From Dendrolimus kikuchii (Eukaryota; Arthropoda; Insecta; Lepidoptera; Lasiocampidae), in assembly GCA_019925095.2 (NCBI GenBank), contig CM034412.1, positions 2,852,001 through 2,916,000 on the forward strand: DNA of 64,000 nt, given 5' to 3'. A program made the position numbers and the translations under genes. Numbering within the stretch: position 1 is the stretch's first letter; each line of letters opens with the position of its first letter. Below are positions 44,313 to 54,785 of the stretch, piece by piece. Below the pieces are notes generated by a model. The model did not search any database. It was not told the origin of the DNA and saw only the letters and a program-made list of their open reading frames with translations.

Positions 44313-44534
44313 ATAATAAATCAAAATGAGTGTATTTATTTGAAAATGGAATCTTACAGATTACTATAGCAGATGAGACGCTGAAGATCGATCTTCACCT
44401 ATCTGATAACTAGATGAGTTTTTTTTTTTTTATCAAATTATATTGATCTATGAACCGCCTGTGATAGCTTGCCAAACGAAAAGTGTTCATGGCTATTTTT
44501 AATTAAATTAATTTTAATCATATTTTTTCAAAAG

Positions 44535-44778
44535 CTAATAAAACAACGTTTTGACGGTTCTAAGCGCGGTAATTTATTTGATCTTTATTATTCCGACGTC
44601 CGATGAAGACAAAGATGTCAAGTGTCAATGAGTATTGTTAAAGTTTTATTTAGCCTACCGGCATCTTGTTAATTTTAATTTTGTTTATGGTTATTATTTA
44701 CTCTATGGGAGCCTAATCTAATTTACCACCGCTTCACATGTTATGGCTTGAAGAGAAGCGACGCAAGAAACTCTTCAG
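44535..44778 (-). mobile_element. Repeat element P, 3' half lost to a mariner junction
   Basis: Terminus AAAACAACGTTTTGACGG, then AAGCGCGGTAATTTATTTGA, GATGTCAAGTGTCAATGAG and TTACTCTATGGGAGCC, to CGCAAGAAACTCTTCAG, where mariner sequence begins. The CACTGAAAAGTGGCC hairpin is deleted in this copy. Confidence 0.6.
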
Positions 44779-45280
44779 CCAGCGTGAAACTATCCTCCTC
44801 ACGCGAAGATTCACGTGTAGAATCTCGTGAAGGCTTCCCGATCCAATCTGCAGTACGTGTTGAATCTCTTGATACGTAACTCGCCTATTATCATGGATTA
44901 AATTTTTCACTGCTAGCAACTTTCTTTCGTAACAGCCGTCAAAGGGCGACGACTTCTTTCTTCATCCCCCAAACTTAGTCGGCCGCGCTTGAATTCGTTG
45001 TACCAACGATACACAGGTGCCTTAGAAGGGCCTTCATCCAAGAATACCATTTGAAATCTATCGTACGATTCGTCCGGTTTCAGGCGACACATGAAATCGT
45101 AATAAATCATCAAGCAAAAATGTTCCCGGCGCAAATCCATTTTTCAATGAGACACGATAATTTAAATTAGCTCGCAAACATTGTGGAGGGAAATTTTGAA
45201 ATTGGAACGTACCTATTTTTATAACTGGCCAGTCTCTCATACATAAAAACTTTTTTCGCAATACTTTCTGAGTGGCCTGG
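44779..45280 (-). mobile_element. mariner transposon, 5' half with broken transposase
   Basis: The minus-strand terminus CCAGGCCACTCAGAAAGT (from 45280) is flanked by TA (45281-45282). The frame from ATG 45140 gives the N-terminal helix-turn-helix region (YDRFQMVFLDEGPSK, VYRWYNEFKRGR, LGDEERSRRP). A frameshift near 44915 moves the protein into a second frame with RRVTYQEIQHVLQIGSGSLH and IVSRW, where the mariner sequence stops. The whole DD34D catalytic domain is absent, so it is inactive. Typical transposases have about 345 residues; roughly 130 remain. Confidence 0.85.
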
Positions 45281-45419
45281 TATGTCACATTGATTTTTCT
45301 TATCTTATTTTTAAAAAAAAGAAAAAACACACGTTTCGTAAATTTATTTATTCGAATGTCATCTTGTAGGTACTCTGATTCAGTCATTGTCCGTCAGTGT
45401 ATATGAATCTGTATCATTA

Positions 45420-45736
45420 AAGTAGTAAAATTCCCAAGCCTTGTTTGTCTAACATCAAGTTAGAATTAAATTTATAAGCCACACGTCTTAATAAAGTCTT
45501 CAGAAAGACCATGGGACCTACGTGAGGTGCGCCCACGCATCCGTTATAAGGCTCGACGCATACCCCTAAACACTCCTTTGTTCGTATTCAAAACTCAAAA
45601 GGTTTATAATTCAAACCAATTTCATGTAATTATTCTATACATATATGTACTTGTATTAGGGTATGTAATATTTATGTTTATGCACATATTACACTGTCAT
45701 TTGTTTTTATATATGGGCCAACAAATCTATACTAAT
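45420..45736. other. Unassigned stretch
   Basis: Nothing recognised. Confidence 0.35.
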
Positions 45737-45737
45737 A

Positions 45738-46127
45738 CTAGCTGTACCTGACAGACGTTGTCCTGCCTTAAAAAATAAAAATCTAGAACCCGATTACAGC
45801 GTCATCTACCGGGACCTAATGTTTATCTAAGCTCGAATCAACTTGAACAAACAGAGTAGAAAATTATTAAAGTATAAATCGCTATTAAAAAATAGGGGTT
45901 GGTGATAGAAAAGTGAAAATTTAGGGTTGTATGTATTTTTCAATGCCACATAATAAAAAATAAAAAAATATCAAAAAAAAACCCCTTATCACTTAGAGGT
46001 TTGAAAAATATATAGTAGCCGATTCTTAGACTTACTGAATATGCATAAAAATTTCATAAGAATCGGTCAAGCCGTTTCGGAGGAGTATGGGAACGAACAT
46101 TGTGACACGAGAATTTTATATATAAGA
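45738..46127 (-). mobile_element. Helitron-like non-autonomous element
   Basis: Minus strand: TC start (46127-46126) TCTTATATATAAAATTCTCG, GGCTTGACCGATTCTTATG, then GGCAGGACAACGTCTGTC and CTAG (45741-45738) before T. Near-colinear with 62099-62662. Confidence 0.7.
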
Positions 46128-46425
46128 TTATAAAGAGGAAAGATTTGTATTTTTGTATGTTTGTAACAAATAAACTACCGACCGATTTCAAAATTTCTTT
46201 CACTACATAAAAATTAGGGATCCATACTAAAACTTCAATAAAAACCCAATCTAAACAAAATACCTGGCGCTGGAATCGGGTATTATGATTTTGATGAAAT
46301 TTCATGTGTGTTTGAGTGGGTCCCGGGGTGGTTTAGATCCACAATTCGACCCGGTAGGTGGCGCTGAAATCGGGTTCTAGATTTTTCTTTTTCAGGGCAG
46401 GACAATGCCTGACAAGACCGGCTAG
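46128..46425 (+). mobile_element. Helitron-like element head-to-head with the previous one
   Basis: Plus strand: TATAAAGAGGAAAGATTTGT, GGGATCCATACTAAAACTTC, GGCGCTGAAATCGGGTTCTA, ending GACAAGACCGGCTAG (CTAG 46422-46425) before T. It lacks its first dozen bases compared with 52460-52800, exactly at the junction with the inverted neighbour. Confidence 0.6.
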
Positions 46426-46429
46426 TAAG

Positions 46430-46925
46430 AGAATAAATTAAATAAATATATACATAATTGATTCTGTCACAAAGCAGGCACTGTGACAGATAGGAACTTG
46501 TCAAAACGGAGGAGATAGACCAACGGACAACGAAATGATAAGGATTCTATTTCTGCATTTTTGATAAAGGAATAAAGAGAAAAACGACATCTCTTAAAAA
46601 GAGACTCGTTTAAGAAAAATGTTTCTTTAAATTCTTTATTTTCAAGGTCATTGGTTCTCAAACGGTATGTAGTAGCACCGCCTCAGATAAAATAGTGATA
46701 ATATAATTGACAGTTGACAATTAAGCGAGACACTTTTTAGTATCATACAAAACGCCATAGCCTCCTTGATTTTGTAGGGCTGTACTGTGCCATTTCAATT
46801 CTAAGGACTCGAGTAAATTTTAATTATTTAATTAGTAATTAAAATTATTTATATCACGTAAATTTGAAAGTAAGACGATAGATGCGCGTATTTATGTTCA
46901 TTGTTTTAGTATTTGTAGAGTATTT
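46430..46925. other. Unassigned stretch
   Basis: Nothing recognised. Confidence 0.35.
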
Positions 46926-46962
46926 CATATATCCAATTGCAGGTTTTGTAATTGGATATATG
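46926..46962. repeat. 13-bp perfect stem-loop at the satellite edge
   Basis: CATATATCCAATT (46926-46938), 11-nt loop, AATTGGATATATG (46950-46962). It directly precedes the tandem array. Confidence 0.8.
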
Positions 46963-48600
46963 TATGACAGGCTCTGCGAAAGCGATCCAAGTTAAACAAC
47001 AAGCTAATCAGATTACTCGAGACTCATTACGATCGCTCGAGGTTGGAGACTCAAAAGTATTCGACATTTCTCGCGAAAGACTTTCTGGTCCACGGAGGTT
47101 TGAGAACCTTTGTAATCTCAATGTAAATTTTATAAGTCCCTTTTCAAAATAATATAGACATCAAAAGTAACACAACAGCAATAACTTGTTCAAATGAACC
47201 ACAGCGCAATAGATGTTCATACTACATGCGCACTTTTATATTTGAGATTCGAAAACATTCGAGATTTCTTTCGAAGTAGGTCTCTGACCTCACAGAGGTT
47301 TGAGAACCCCTGCAATCTCTACATAAACTAGTCGCTTCTCAAAATAATATAGACATCACAAGTAACACAAGAGCAATAACTTATTCAAGTGAACCGAAAC
47401 ACAATAGATGTTCATACTACATGCGCACTTTTATATTTGAGATTCGAAAGCACTCGAGATTTCTTTCGAAGGAGGTCTCTGACCTCACAGAGGTTTGAGA
47501 ACCCCTGCAATCTCTACATAAACTAGTCACTTCCCAAAATAATACAGACATCACAAGTAACACAAGACCAATAACGTATCCAAGTGAACCGGAACATAAT
47601 AGATGTTCATACTACATGCGCACTATTATATTTGAGATTCGAAAGCTTTCGAGATTTCTTTCGAAGGAGGTCTCTGACCTCACAGAAGTTTGAGAACCCC
47701 TGCAATCTCTACATAAACTAATCGCTTCTCAAAATGATATAGACATCACAAGTAACACAAGAGCAATAACTTATCCAAGTGAACCGGAACACAATAGATG
47801 TTCATACTACATGCGTACTTTTATATTTGAGATTCGAAAACATTCGAGATTTCTTTCGAAGTAGGTCTCTGACCTCACAAAGGTTTGAGAACCCCTGCAA
47901 TCTCTACATAAACTAGTCGCTTCTCAAAATAATATAGACATCACAAGTAACACAAGAGCAATAACTTATTCAAGTGAACCGGAACACAATAGATGTTCAT
48001 ACTACATGCGCACTTTTATATTTGAGATTCGAAAGCTTTGGAGATTTCTTTCGAAGGAGGTCTCTGACCTCACAGAAGTTTGAGAACCCCTGCACATCTG
48101 TGATCTTAACATAAATTAGTCGCTTCCCAAAATAATATAGACATCACAAGTAACACAAGAGAAATAACTTATTCAAGTGAACCGGAACACAATAGATGTT
48201 CATACTACATGCGCACTTTTATATTTGAGATTCGAAAGCTTTGGAGATTTCTTTCGAAGGAGGTCTCTGACCTCACAGAAGTTTGAGAACCCCTGCACCT
48301 CTGTGATCTTAACATAAATTAGTCGCTTCCCAAAATAATATAGACATCACAAGTAACACAAGAGAAATAACTTATTCAAGTGAACCGGAACACAATAGAT
48401 GTTCATACTACATGCGCACTTTTATATTTGAGATTCGAAAGCTTTGGAGATTTCTTTCGAAGGAGGTCTCTGACCTCACAGAAGTTTGAGAACCCCTGCA
48501 CCTCTGTGATCTTAACATAAATTAGTCGCTTCCCAAAATAATATAGACATCACAAGTAACACAAGAGAAATAACTTATTCAAATGAACCGTAACACGATA
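46961..48600. repeat. 195/203-bp satellite array, about 8.3 units
   Basis: An AGACATC anchor occurs at 47156, 47351, 47546, 47741, 47936, 48139, 48342 and 48545: four 195-bp periods, then three 203-bp periods. The 8-bp difference is ATCTGTGATCTTAACATAAA versus ATCTCTACATAAA. The first unit (46961-47155) is strongly diverged. The last two full units look identical by eye. Each unit carries GAGGTC-TCT-GACCTC and a TTCGAAAGC / TTTCGAA region. No coding. Confidence 0.95.
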
Positions 48601-48604
48601 CGTG

Positions 48605-49085
48605 GTGGTACGTACGTGATTTTATGATCTTGATATTCACTTTTCTTTTTTTACTTCCAAGGCGCTTAGCATCTCTGATTTATTTGTTTTAGAGGTTTTT
48701 CTTTTAAATTTTAAGTTTATTGCATTTTAAAGTGGACGTGTTAGGTTGTTTTTTGAATAGCTAAAGAATTATGTTGTTTGGATGTTTAATAAATCTTTTT
48801 ACTTCTTAATTTCATTGAAAGTGGAAACTCAACGGTACAACGTTTTTAACTTGTTTTATTTTTAATTTTGCTGTCGTAATAAAATTAAAACTATATAATA
48901 GAAGCACTTGGATGGATGGTCGAGACTCTAGGACCCTCGGTTTTATCGAGACCTAACATCTCGCTTGATAGAAGTCTCACGTGACCCAAAGGTTGGCCTG
49001 TATAGTAGAATCCGTTTATAATGACTTCGAAGGGAAGCGACAATCATGTCATACAAAGCATAGACATCGTTAGAAAATTATAATT
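48605..49085. other. Unassigned stretch
   Basis: Nothing recognised. Confidence 0.35.
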
Positions 49086-49089
49086 ACAT

Positions 49090-49250
49090 AATTAAACTAC
49101 GTTTTAACGGTTTTAAGCGCGGTTTATTTGCTTTTTATTATTCCGACGTTTCGGTCACTTTATAGTAGCCGTAATCACGGAAGACAAAGATGTCAAGTGT
49201 CCATGAGTATTGTTAAAGTTTTTATTTGGCCTACCGCCAACTTATTCTTT
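49090..49250 (-). mobile_element. Repeat element P, terminal half
   Basis: TTAAACTACGTTTTAACGG terminus, GACGTTTCGGTCACTTTATA, GATGTCAAGTGTCCATGAG, truncated after CTACCGCCAACTTATT. Confidence 0.6.
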
Positions 49251-49324
49251 TGTTATGTATCCTATTAATTACATGCATTTGATTTGCACACCACCGTCAT
49301 ACACTCTCGATTCCTTTCACACAA

Positions 49325-49376
49325 TCCACAGCCCGGGTTGTCTTGAAGAGATCGCTCTAAAGCGGTAAGACCGACC
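49325..49376 (+). mobile_element. LINE-A 3' UTR fragment
   Basis: GGGTTGTCTTGAAGAGATCG, CTCTAAAGCGGTAAGACCG: diverged hairpin block. Confidence 0.55.
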
Positions 49377-49518
49377 TTTTTTTTATTGCAGGAGATCAGC
49401 AGACAGGCAGACGGCCCACTTGATGGAAAGCGATTACCATCGCCTATGGACATTTGCAACACCAAAGGTGCTACAAATGCGCTGCTGCTCTCTTAAGGGA
49501 GATTGGAACCTGGTCACT
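49377..49518 (-). mobile_element. SINE-like element S, 3' part only
   Basis: Poly-T, TTGCAGGAGATCAGCAGACA to GATTGGAACCTGGTCACT, where it stops (5' truncated). Confidence 0.78.
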
Positions 49519-49529
49519 GGAGTCTGAGA

Positions 49530-50165
49530 TAATATATAAATAACTATGATGATTATTTTTTTGTACTAGACGTATTGCTAGGGAGTTTCTTGCCGCTTCT
49601 TCTACTTTGAACAGCGATAACACAATGCAAGCGGTGTACATAGGAAGTAGATTTAAATTTTAACTTACATATATGACCTTCAAAAAGTTCTCCAGTGAAA
49701 CTTATCTACCTATATACATAAAAATCAATTGCTGTTTGTTACTCTCGCTAAAACTCGAGAAAGGCTGGATTAATTTCGCTAATTTTGGTTTTGAATTATT
49801 TGTGGAAGTCCAGGGAAAGTTTAAAAGGTGAGTAAATATGAGACAAATGCTTGGAATATAGTAAAAACAACAATTTCGCTTTCCCTTAGAAACGATTCCT
49901 ACCTGTCAAACATTTGATGTTCGTCCCGTCGTTCAGAAATCAAATTAAATTTAAAAGTGAAGTTTTATTTTTCATTTTTTTTTGGTATTGAATGTCAAAC
50001 GTTTGATGTTCGTTCCGGTTAAGTTTTGACCACACTTTTTACTAAAGTTGAAATATTCTGCTATTATCATTCAGCTTTTTTTTAAATTGATTCTGAGGCG
50101 GTACGAAGTTTGCCGGGTCAGCTAGTTTGGAATAAAAACTTTTCAATTTGAGTAATAAATACTAT
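49530..50165 (+). mobile_element. LINE-C 3' UTR, split by a Helitron-like element
   Basis: The left part (to 49704) has CTAGGGAGTTTCTTGCCGCT and CCTTCAAAAAGTTCTCCAG, ending TGAAACTTA. The right part (from 50126) resumes TTTGGAATAAAAACTTTTCA. Joined, they match the uninterrupted copy at 8665-8964. Confidence 0.82.
49705..50125 (+). mobile_element. Helitron-like element with paralogous empty site (421 bp)
   Basis: It starts TCTACCTATATACATAAAAA after A 49704 and ends GGGTCAGCTAG (CTAG 50122-50125) before T 50126. CGGTACGAAGTTTGCCG forms the subterminal hairpin. The host LINE-C copy is continuous without it, with no duplicated bases, which matches Helitron insertion between A and T. Confidence 0.82.
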
Positions 50166-50557
50166 TCGTGGCATCTCTGCTAACGACGGTTATATTCTGT
50201 GCATTGCTTAGATTTTTTTTAGTCTCAGGTGTCACCAGTCGTCTCCTTTGTATGTTTACTGACCATTAGTTTCTTCATACATACAATTTGACAATACTAA
50301 TTTATCACTTTTGTATGATTATTAAATTTGGCGTGAAATTTTAATGGCTTGTAAAATTTATTGTAACTGAACTTACTAAATTCAGAAAATCATTAATATA
50401 ATTTGCCTTTGACATGTAATACACAAATACAAAAAGGAAGATCCCAGGTCCAGGGTCTCGACCCCAAAAGCCGCAAATATGTAACCATTTCAATATTAAC
50501 TTATTCAATATTCAACCAATATTAACCATCACCAACAACTAATATTTTTATTTAAGA

Positions 50558-50945
50558 CTAGCTGACCCGGCAAACTTCGTACCGCCTCAGAATCAATAAA
50601 CAAAAAACGTTGATTTCTGAACGACGGGACGAACATCAAACGTTTGACATTCAAAACCCAAAAGAAATGAATAAAAACTTCACTTTTAAATTTAATTTGA
50701 TTTCTGAACGACTTCTAAATTTAATTGATTTCTCAACGACGGGACGAACATCAAATGTTTGACAGGTAGGAATAGTTTCTAAGGGAAAGCGAAATTGTTG
50801 TTTTTACTATATTCCAAGCATTTTCTTCATATTTACTCACCTTTTAAACCTTCCCTGGACTGCTACAAATAATTCAAAACCAAAATTAGCGAAATCAGTC
50901 CAGCCGTTCTCGAGTATTAGCGAAACTAACGAACAGCAATTGATT
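50558..50945 (-). mobile_element. Helitron-like element with internal duplication
   Basis: Minus-strand CTAG end at 50561-50558 before T. Same family as 49705-50125. The block TTTCTGAACGACGGGACGAA occurs twice (about 50611 and, slightly changed, 50720). The TC end is replaced by ATTTTACAAGTTTT. Confidence 0.68.
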
Positions 50946-50954
50946 TTACAAGTT

Positions 50955-51290
50955 TTTATTTAACTTGCAGTGGATGTATGTATATAAAAGTTCTGGTGGA
51001 ATCTTGCAAGTAAAATTTGACTAACTTCCCGCTTTCCGATTGAGCTGAAATTTTGCACACATATGTATATCGCGTGACAATGCAATAATATGGTATCATA
51101 GAGCTGATCTGATGATAGAGTCGGAAGGTGGCCATAGGAACTCCTGTACTAAACAAGATAGACCCGTCGTATTTGGGCTCGTTTTACTTGTCTTGGCTAG
51201 CACTCTGCTGCTACATGATATCCAGGATCTCAAAAGCTTGTATTTATAAACCTTTTTAAAAAAGCTTATTTATATATATAGATTAGTATA
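50955..51290 (+). repeat. Interspersed repeat G, near full length
   Basis: TTTTTATTTAACTTGCAGTG to CTCAAAAGCTTGTATTTATA and AAAAAAGCTTATTT. Same blocks as 41205-41515. Confidence 0.65.
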
Positions 51291-51415
51291 TATTGCGTAG
51301 AACGTAGACTAGAATCACAATCGTAAAAATGTTTACGCTTGTTTTTATATATGTAAAATATTAGACTGATTGTAATATATTATGTATGTCCACATCCCTA
51401 TTACCTCTGATTTTG

Positions 51416-51500
51416 CAAATGTCCATAGGTGACAGTAAACGATGTCTATGAGGTAAGCCGCTTAGCTTATCTAGCGATCTCTAGCAATAAAAATAAGAAA
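51416..51500 (+). mobile_element. SINE-like element S, old 3' remnant
   Basis: TTTTGCAAATGTCCATAGG, GTAAACGATGTCTATGAGG, then AGCAATAAAAATAA: a diverged tail of S. Confidence 0.5.
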
Positions 51501-51948
51501 CCATGTAAGCTCATAACTTTAATCTTTGAATACCATACAAATATCAGTTCGACCATACTCTTCTCTTACAAATCTTATAATAGAAAATGATCTAATAAAT
51601 TTGATCAAAATAACTTTATTTCAATTTGAATAAAAAAATCTCCCAAAATACCGGAAAAGGTTACACGCTTAAATATAATAAAATGGACATTTTAAAATGT
51701 TATTCAATGGACAAACAGATTTTTTATCGTTTTATGTAGATAACTTAATAAAGGTTTTTTTCAAATGTGGTAGCTCTGTGCTACCACCGATACATGTGCC
51801 GGTATTAAGCTGCGGGATGTCAACTTGTAGGGATGGTCTACTCATTTTGTGAAATATCGATAAAATGTTACAATTTTAAAATTAATTACAACTTAGTTTA
51901 TCTTTAATATTTCATTGTATTTTTTTATTAGTGTATACAATAACAGCC
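51501..51948. other. Unassigned stretch
   Basis: Nothing recognised. Confidence 0.35.
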
Positions 51949-51949
51949 C

Positions 51950-52190
51950 ATAAATGGCCCACTGCTGGACTTGGAAATCCAATTATAGGCGAACGGATAG
52001 TAGGTAACCCACCACGCTTGTCCAAGGCGGCTTGGCAGATCTGACATCAGGATGTTTTCCTTCAGCGTTGTTAGTATGTGGTGATTGTAACAATATGCAC
52101 ATTAGGTCAGAAAACTCCCGAAATGTTGTATGTGTCTCGGCCAAGATCGAACTCGCGCCCTTTGAGTTTGGGACGCGTGCGCTAGCCATT
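51950..52190 (-). mobile_element. tRNA-derived SINE (family 2)
   Basis: Minus strand: TAATGGCTAGCGCACGCG head (A-box), GCGAGTTCGATCTTGG (B-box-like, 52155-52140), ATGTGCATATTGTTACAATC, ending CCAGCAGTGGGCCATTTATG. Confidence 0.68.
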
Positions 52191-52194
52191 AATT

Positions 52195-52458
52195 ACAATA
52201 CCAAGACTTTTAGTAGTTTAGTCTGTTATAATTACGCATCTTTAAAGTGTCACAAGTTTGTGTCATAGTTATTATTTCCAATCTTCTCTTCTTCTTTCGC
52301 GGGTGAATATTCTTCTAGAATGTTTAAGAATGCTGAAAATACTAAAATAATTTCATATTACTGCTAAGCGATCGCCTGCGCATTAACCTTAAACAATAAT
52401 GCTTGAATTTCTTATGTAAAACAATAAAAATGTACATTTTTCACCTGTGCCTATTGAA
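52195..52458. other. Unassigned stretch
   Basis: Nothing recognised. Confidence 0.35.
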
Positions 52459-52459
52459 A

Positions 52460-52800
52460 TCTATATTAATGCTATAAAGAGGAATGATTTGTATTTATGT
52501 ATGTTTGTAACGAATAAACTCAAAAACTACCGGACCGATTTCAAAAATTCTTTCGCGATTCGAATGCTACATTATCCCTGATTAATATAGGCTATATAAA
52601 AATTAGGGATCCCTACTAAAACTTTAATAATGTAACTCATCAATCTAAACAAAACACTTGACACTGGACTCGGGTTCTACGATTCTGATGAAGTTTTGTG
52701 TGTGTTTAAGTGGGTCCCCGGATGGTTTTGATGCACGATTAGATCCGGTAGGTGGCGCTGGAATCAGATTGTAGATTTTTCTTTTTTCAGGGAAGGCAAA
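52460..52800 (+). mobile_element. Helitron-like element, 3' truncated
   Basis: TCTATATTAATGCTATAAAG start after A 52459, CGGACCGATTTCAAAAATTC, TAGGGATCCCTACTAAAACT, GGCGCTGGAATCAGATTG; it stops at CAGGGAAGGCAAATT before any CTAG. Confidence 0.62.
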
Positions 52801-52834
52801 TTAGATGCTTCATTTCTGAAAGAAATTAAAGAAA

Positions 52835-52935
52835 CAGGCAGACGGCCCACCTGATAGAAAGTGGTCGCCACCGTCTAGATCATCAGAGATATCATAAACA
52901 CGCTGCCGGTCTCAAAGAAATTTTATACAGCCGTT
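52835..52935 (-). mobile_element. SINE-like element S remnant
   Basis: CAGGCAGACGGCCCACCTGA and AGTGGTCGCCACCGTCTAG: an old, truncated copy. Confidence 0.5.
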
Positions 52936-52939
52936 CTTA

Positions 52940-53300
52940 AATGATCCATTTCGTAGCGCAGAGGGAAAACCGCGGCGCGAAGTTCCCTACAAGTCGTTAT
53001 TATTCGCAGAATTAATCAAGGTCATCTATATAAACATAAAATTAAGGCCTTCAATGTCGTCTAGGTCCTTTCAATTGTGCATCTTTGAATATAATTGAAT
53101 CACCATGGTTGAGCCGTCAACACAATAGATATTCTAGCAAGACAACTTGTAACACACAGTGCTGGAAAGAGGAAAGTGGTAAGCTCGCGTGTCGGAAGCC
53201 AAGACCCTCCCACCTTGGGTCGCTTAGCCAACGGAGTAATAGATTTTTAATTTTTATGCATATTCTTTAAACACACTACGCTCTAGCAGTCCTGGTATAA
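52940..53300. other. Unassigned stretch
   Basis: Nothing recognised. Confidence 0.35.
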
Positions 53301-53302
53301 TT

Positions 53303-53329
53303 ATAGTCTATAATTCAATTATAGACTAT
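53303..53329. repeat. 13-bp perfect palindrome
   Basis: ATAGTCTATAATT (53303-53315), C, AATTATAGACTAT (53317-53329); a smaller palindrome TATCTAATTTTAGATA follows immediately. Confidence 0.8.
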
Positions 53330-53384
53330 TTTTAATATCTAATTTTAGATATTTAGATTTAGTTTTATTTAGTAGTATGAATGA

Positions 53385-53515
53385 ATGAAAACACTACAGT
53401 TCACCAAAATTAAAATTACGTTCTTAAAAACTAGATACACAATGAATGTTGAACAGAGGGCGGCCTTATCGCTTAAAGCGATCTCTTCCAGGCAACCCCC
53501 TAAACTAAGGAAAAT
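53385..53515 (-). mobile_element. LINE-A 3' UTR fragment
   Basis: Minus strand: GGTTGCCTGGAAGAGATCGC, TTTAAGCGATAAGGCCGCC, ending TTTTCATTCATTCAT, the same CATT tail as at the window start. Confidence 0.7.
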
Positions 53516-53614
53516 ATTGCAACATGACAGTGGTGGTGTAGACAATAAATAATATAAAACATTCTAATTATATGAAATAAGTAAATAAAAATCTTTATTA
53601 TATACTATATAAAC

Positions 53615-53868
53615 ATGACTAAACAGATATACAATGCAAAAGTGGATGGATGCAGAAGTCGTGGAAGGCCACGACACACCTTCCATGATCAAATTGATCG
53701 TGTACTAGCAGAAGGTGATGTCAGGAGCCTTAAGAACAGACGAGTGTGCATGACAAGAGTTATGAATGTCAAAGAGGCAAGTGAGGTGTGTAAGAATAAG
53801 CCTAAATGGCACTCTGTTGTTCGTGCCTACCCCGCAAGGGAACTGGCGTGAAGTTATGTATGTATGTA
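53615..53868 (+). mobile_element. RTE-like LINE 3' fragment
   Basis: An open frame of 78 codons from MTKQIYNAKVDG to YPARELA, then (TATG)n. Flanks share AAACAT, so the target duplication is short or blurred. Confidence 0.82.
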
Positions 53869-53869
53869 T

Positions 53870-54590
53870 ACAAACATATCATAATACATACAGAATAAGC
53901 AGCACTATTGTACCTGAGAGGACCAAAAATAATTAAAAACCATGATTTTAAAAGAGTATACTGTAGTATTATCTGTACAATTAATTTAAATTGCTAAAAA
54001 CCTTGAATATAATAAAATGTAATTGTTTTATTAAAATCTGAATTTCGCATTTTCTACTGATAAGTAATGACTTATATTTATTAAAATAGTAATTTAAGTT
54101 GCAAAAATGGTAATATGTTGAAATTAAAATTTTAATTGCTATGGCTTACTGTAAATGGACAATTAACTCAAACGTTAATAGTCTAATAAATCTTAGAAAA
54201 AAAGAATATTTATAAATAAGAATTCAATATCAACGTCAGTGGTTTCATTTTGTAAATCATTTATAAAGTGGAATCCGCTCGAATCGAAATTAAATACTTA
54301 GAGCAGCCAAACTCAACCTTTTTTTTTTAAATAAAGTCCACATAAACGTATTAGATAAGGACCTCAAGTCTGTAACTTTCACACAAAAAAACTATGCTAG
54401 TGCTCGTCAAGATCTATTCGACGGACGATGGTCAAATATTCGTAGTCTTTAAAATTCATATTAAATCAGTCACGTTCGTATCAAGATTGATTCAATATTG
54501 AGCCGAGATGGTTTATAGACTACCGAAACCGGCAAAAGTTACAATTCGAATTCGATTCGTAAGTATTCGTAAGACCACCTTTACCAGAAA
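53870..54590. other. AT-rich unassigned stretch
   Basis: Nothing recognised. Confidence 0.4.
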
Positions 54591-54785
54591 AAAGAAAAAG
54601 AAAGAAAGGAAAACAACATTTATTTGGATACCTGCGAGACATTACACATTAGAGAAATGTAACACACTAAATACGTAACAAAGAATGTGTCTCGCGATGA
54701 CACCAAATGGGTGTAGTTCAACAAATACTAGACTCATGTGTCGCCCTCCTTATAGCAAACGCAGTACTTGTTTTTACAAGTGGTG
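54591..54785 (-). repeat. Retroposon-like 3' end with TTTC tail
   Basis: On the minus strand CCAAATAAATGTTGTTTTCC runs into (TTTC)n, suggesting a retroposed 3' UTR. The parent is unknown. Confidence 0.4.

Noticed and set aside
46961..48600. Heat-shock elements in the satellite (TTCGAA / TTTCTTTCGAA)
   Set aside because: The GAA/TTC triplets lack the regular 2-nt spacing of true heat-shock elements.
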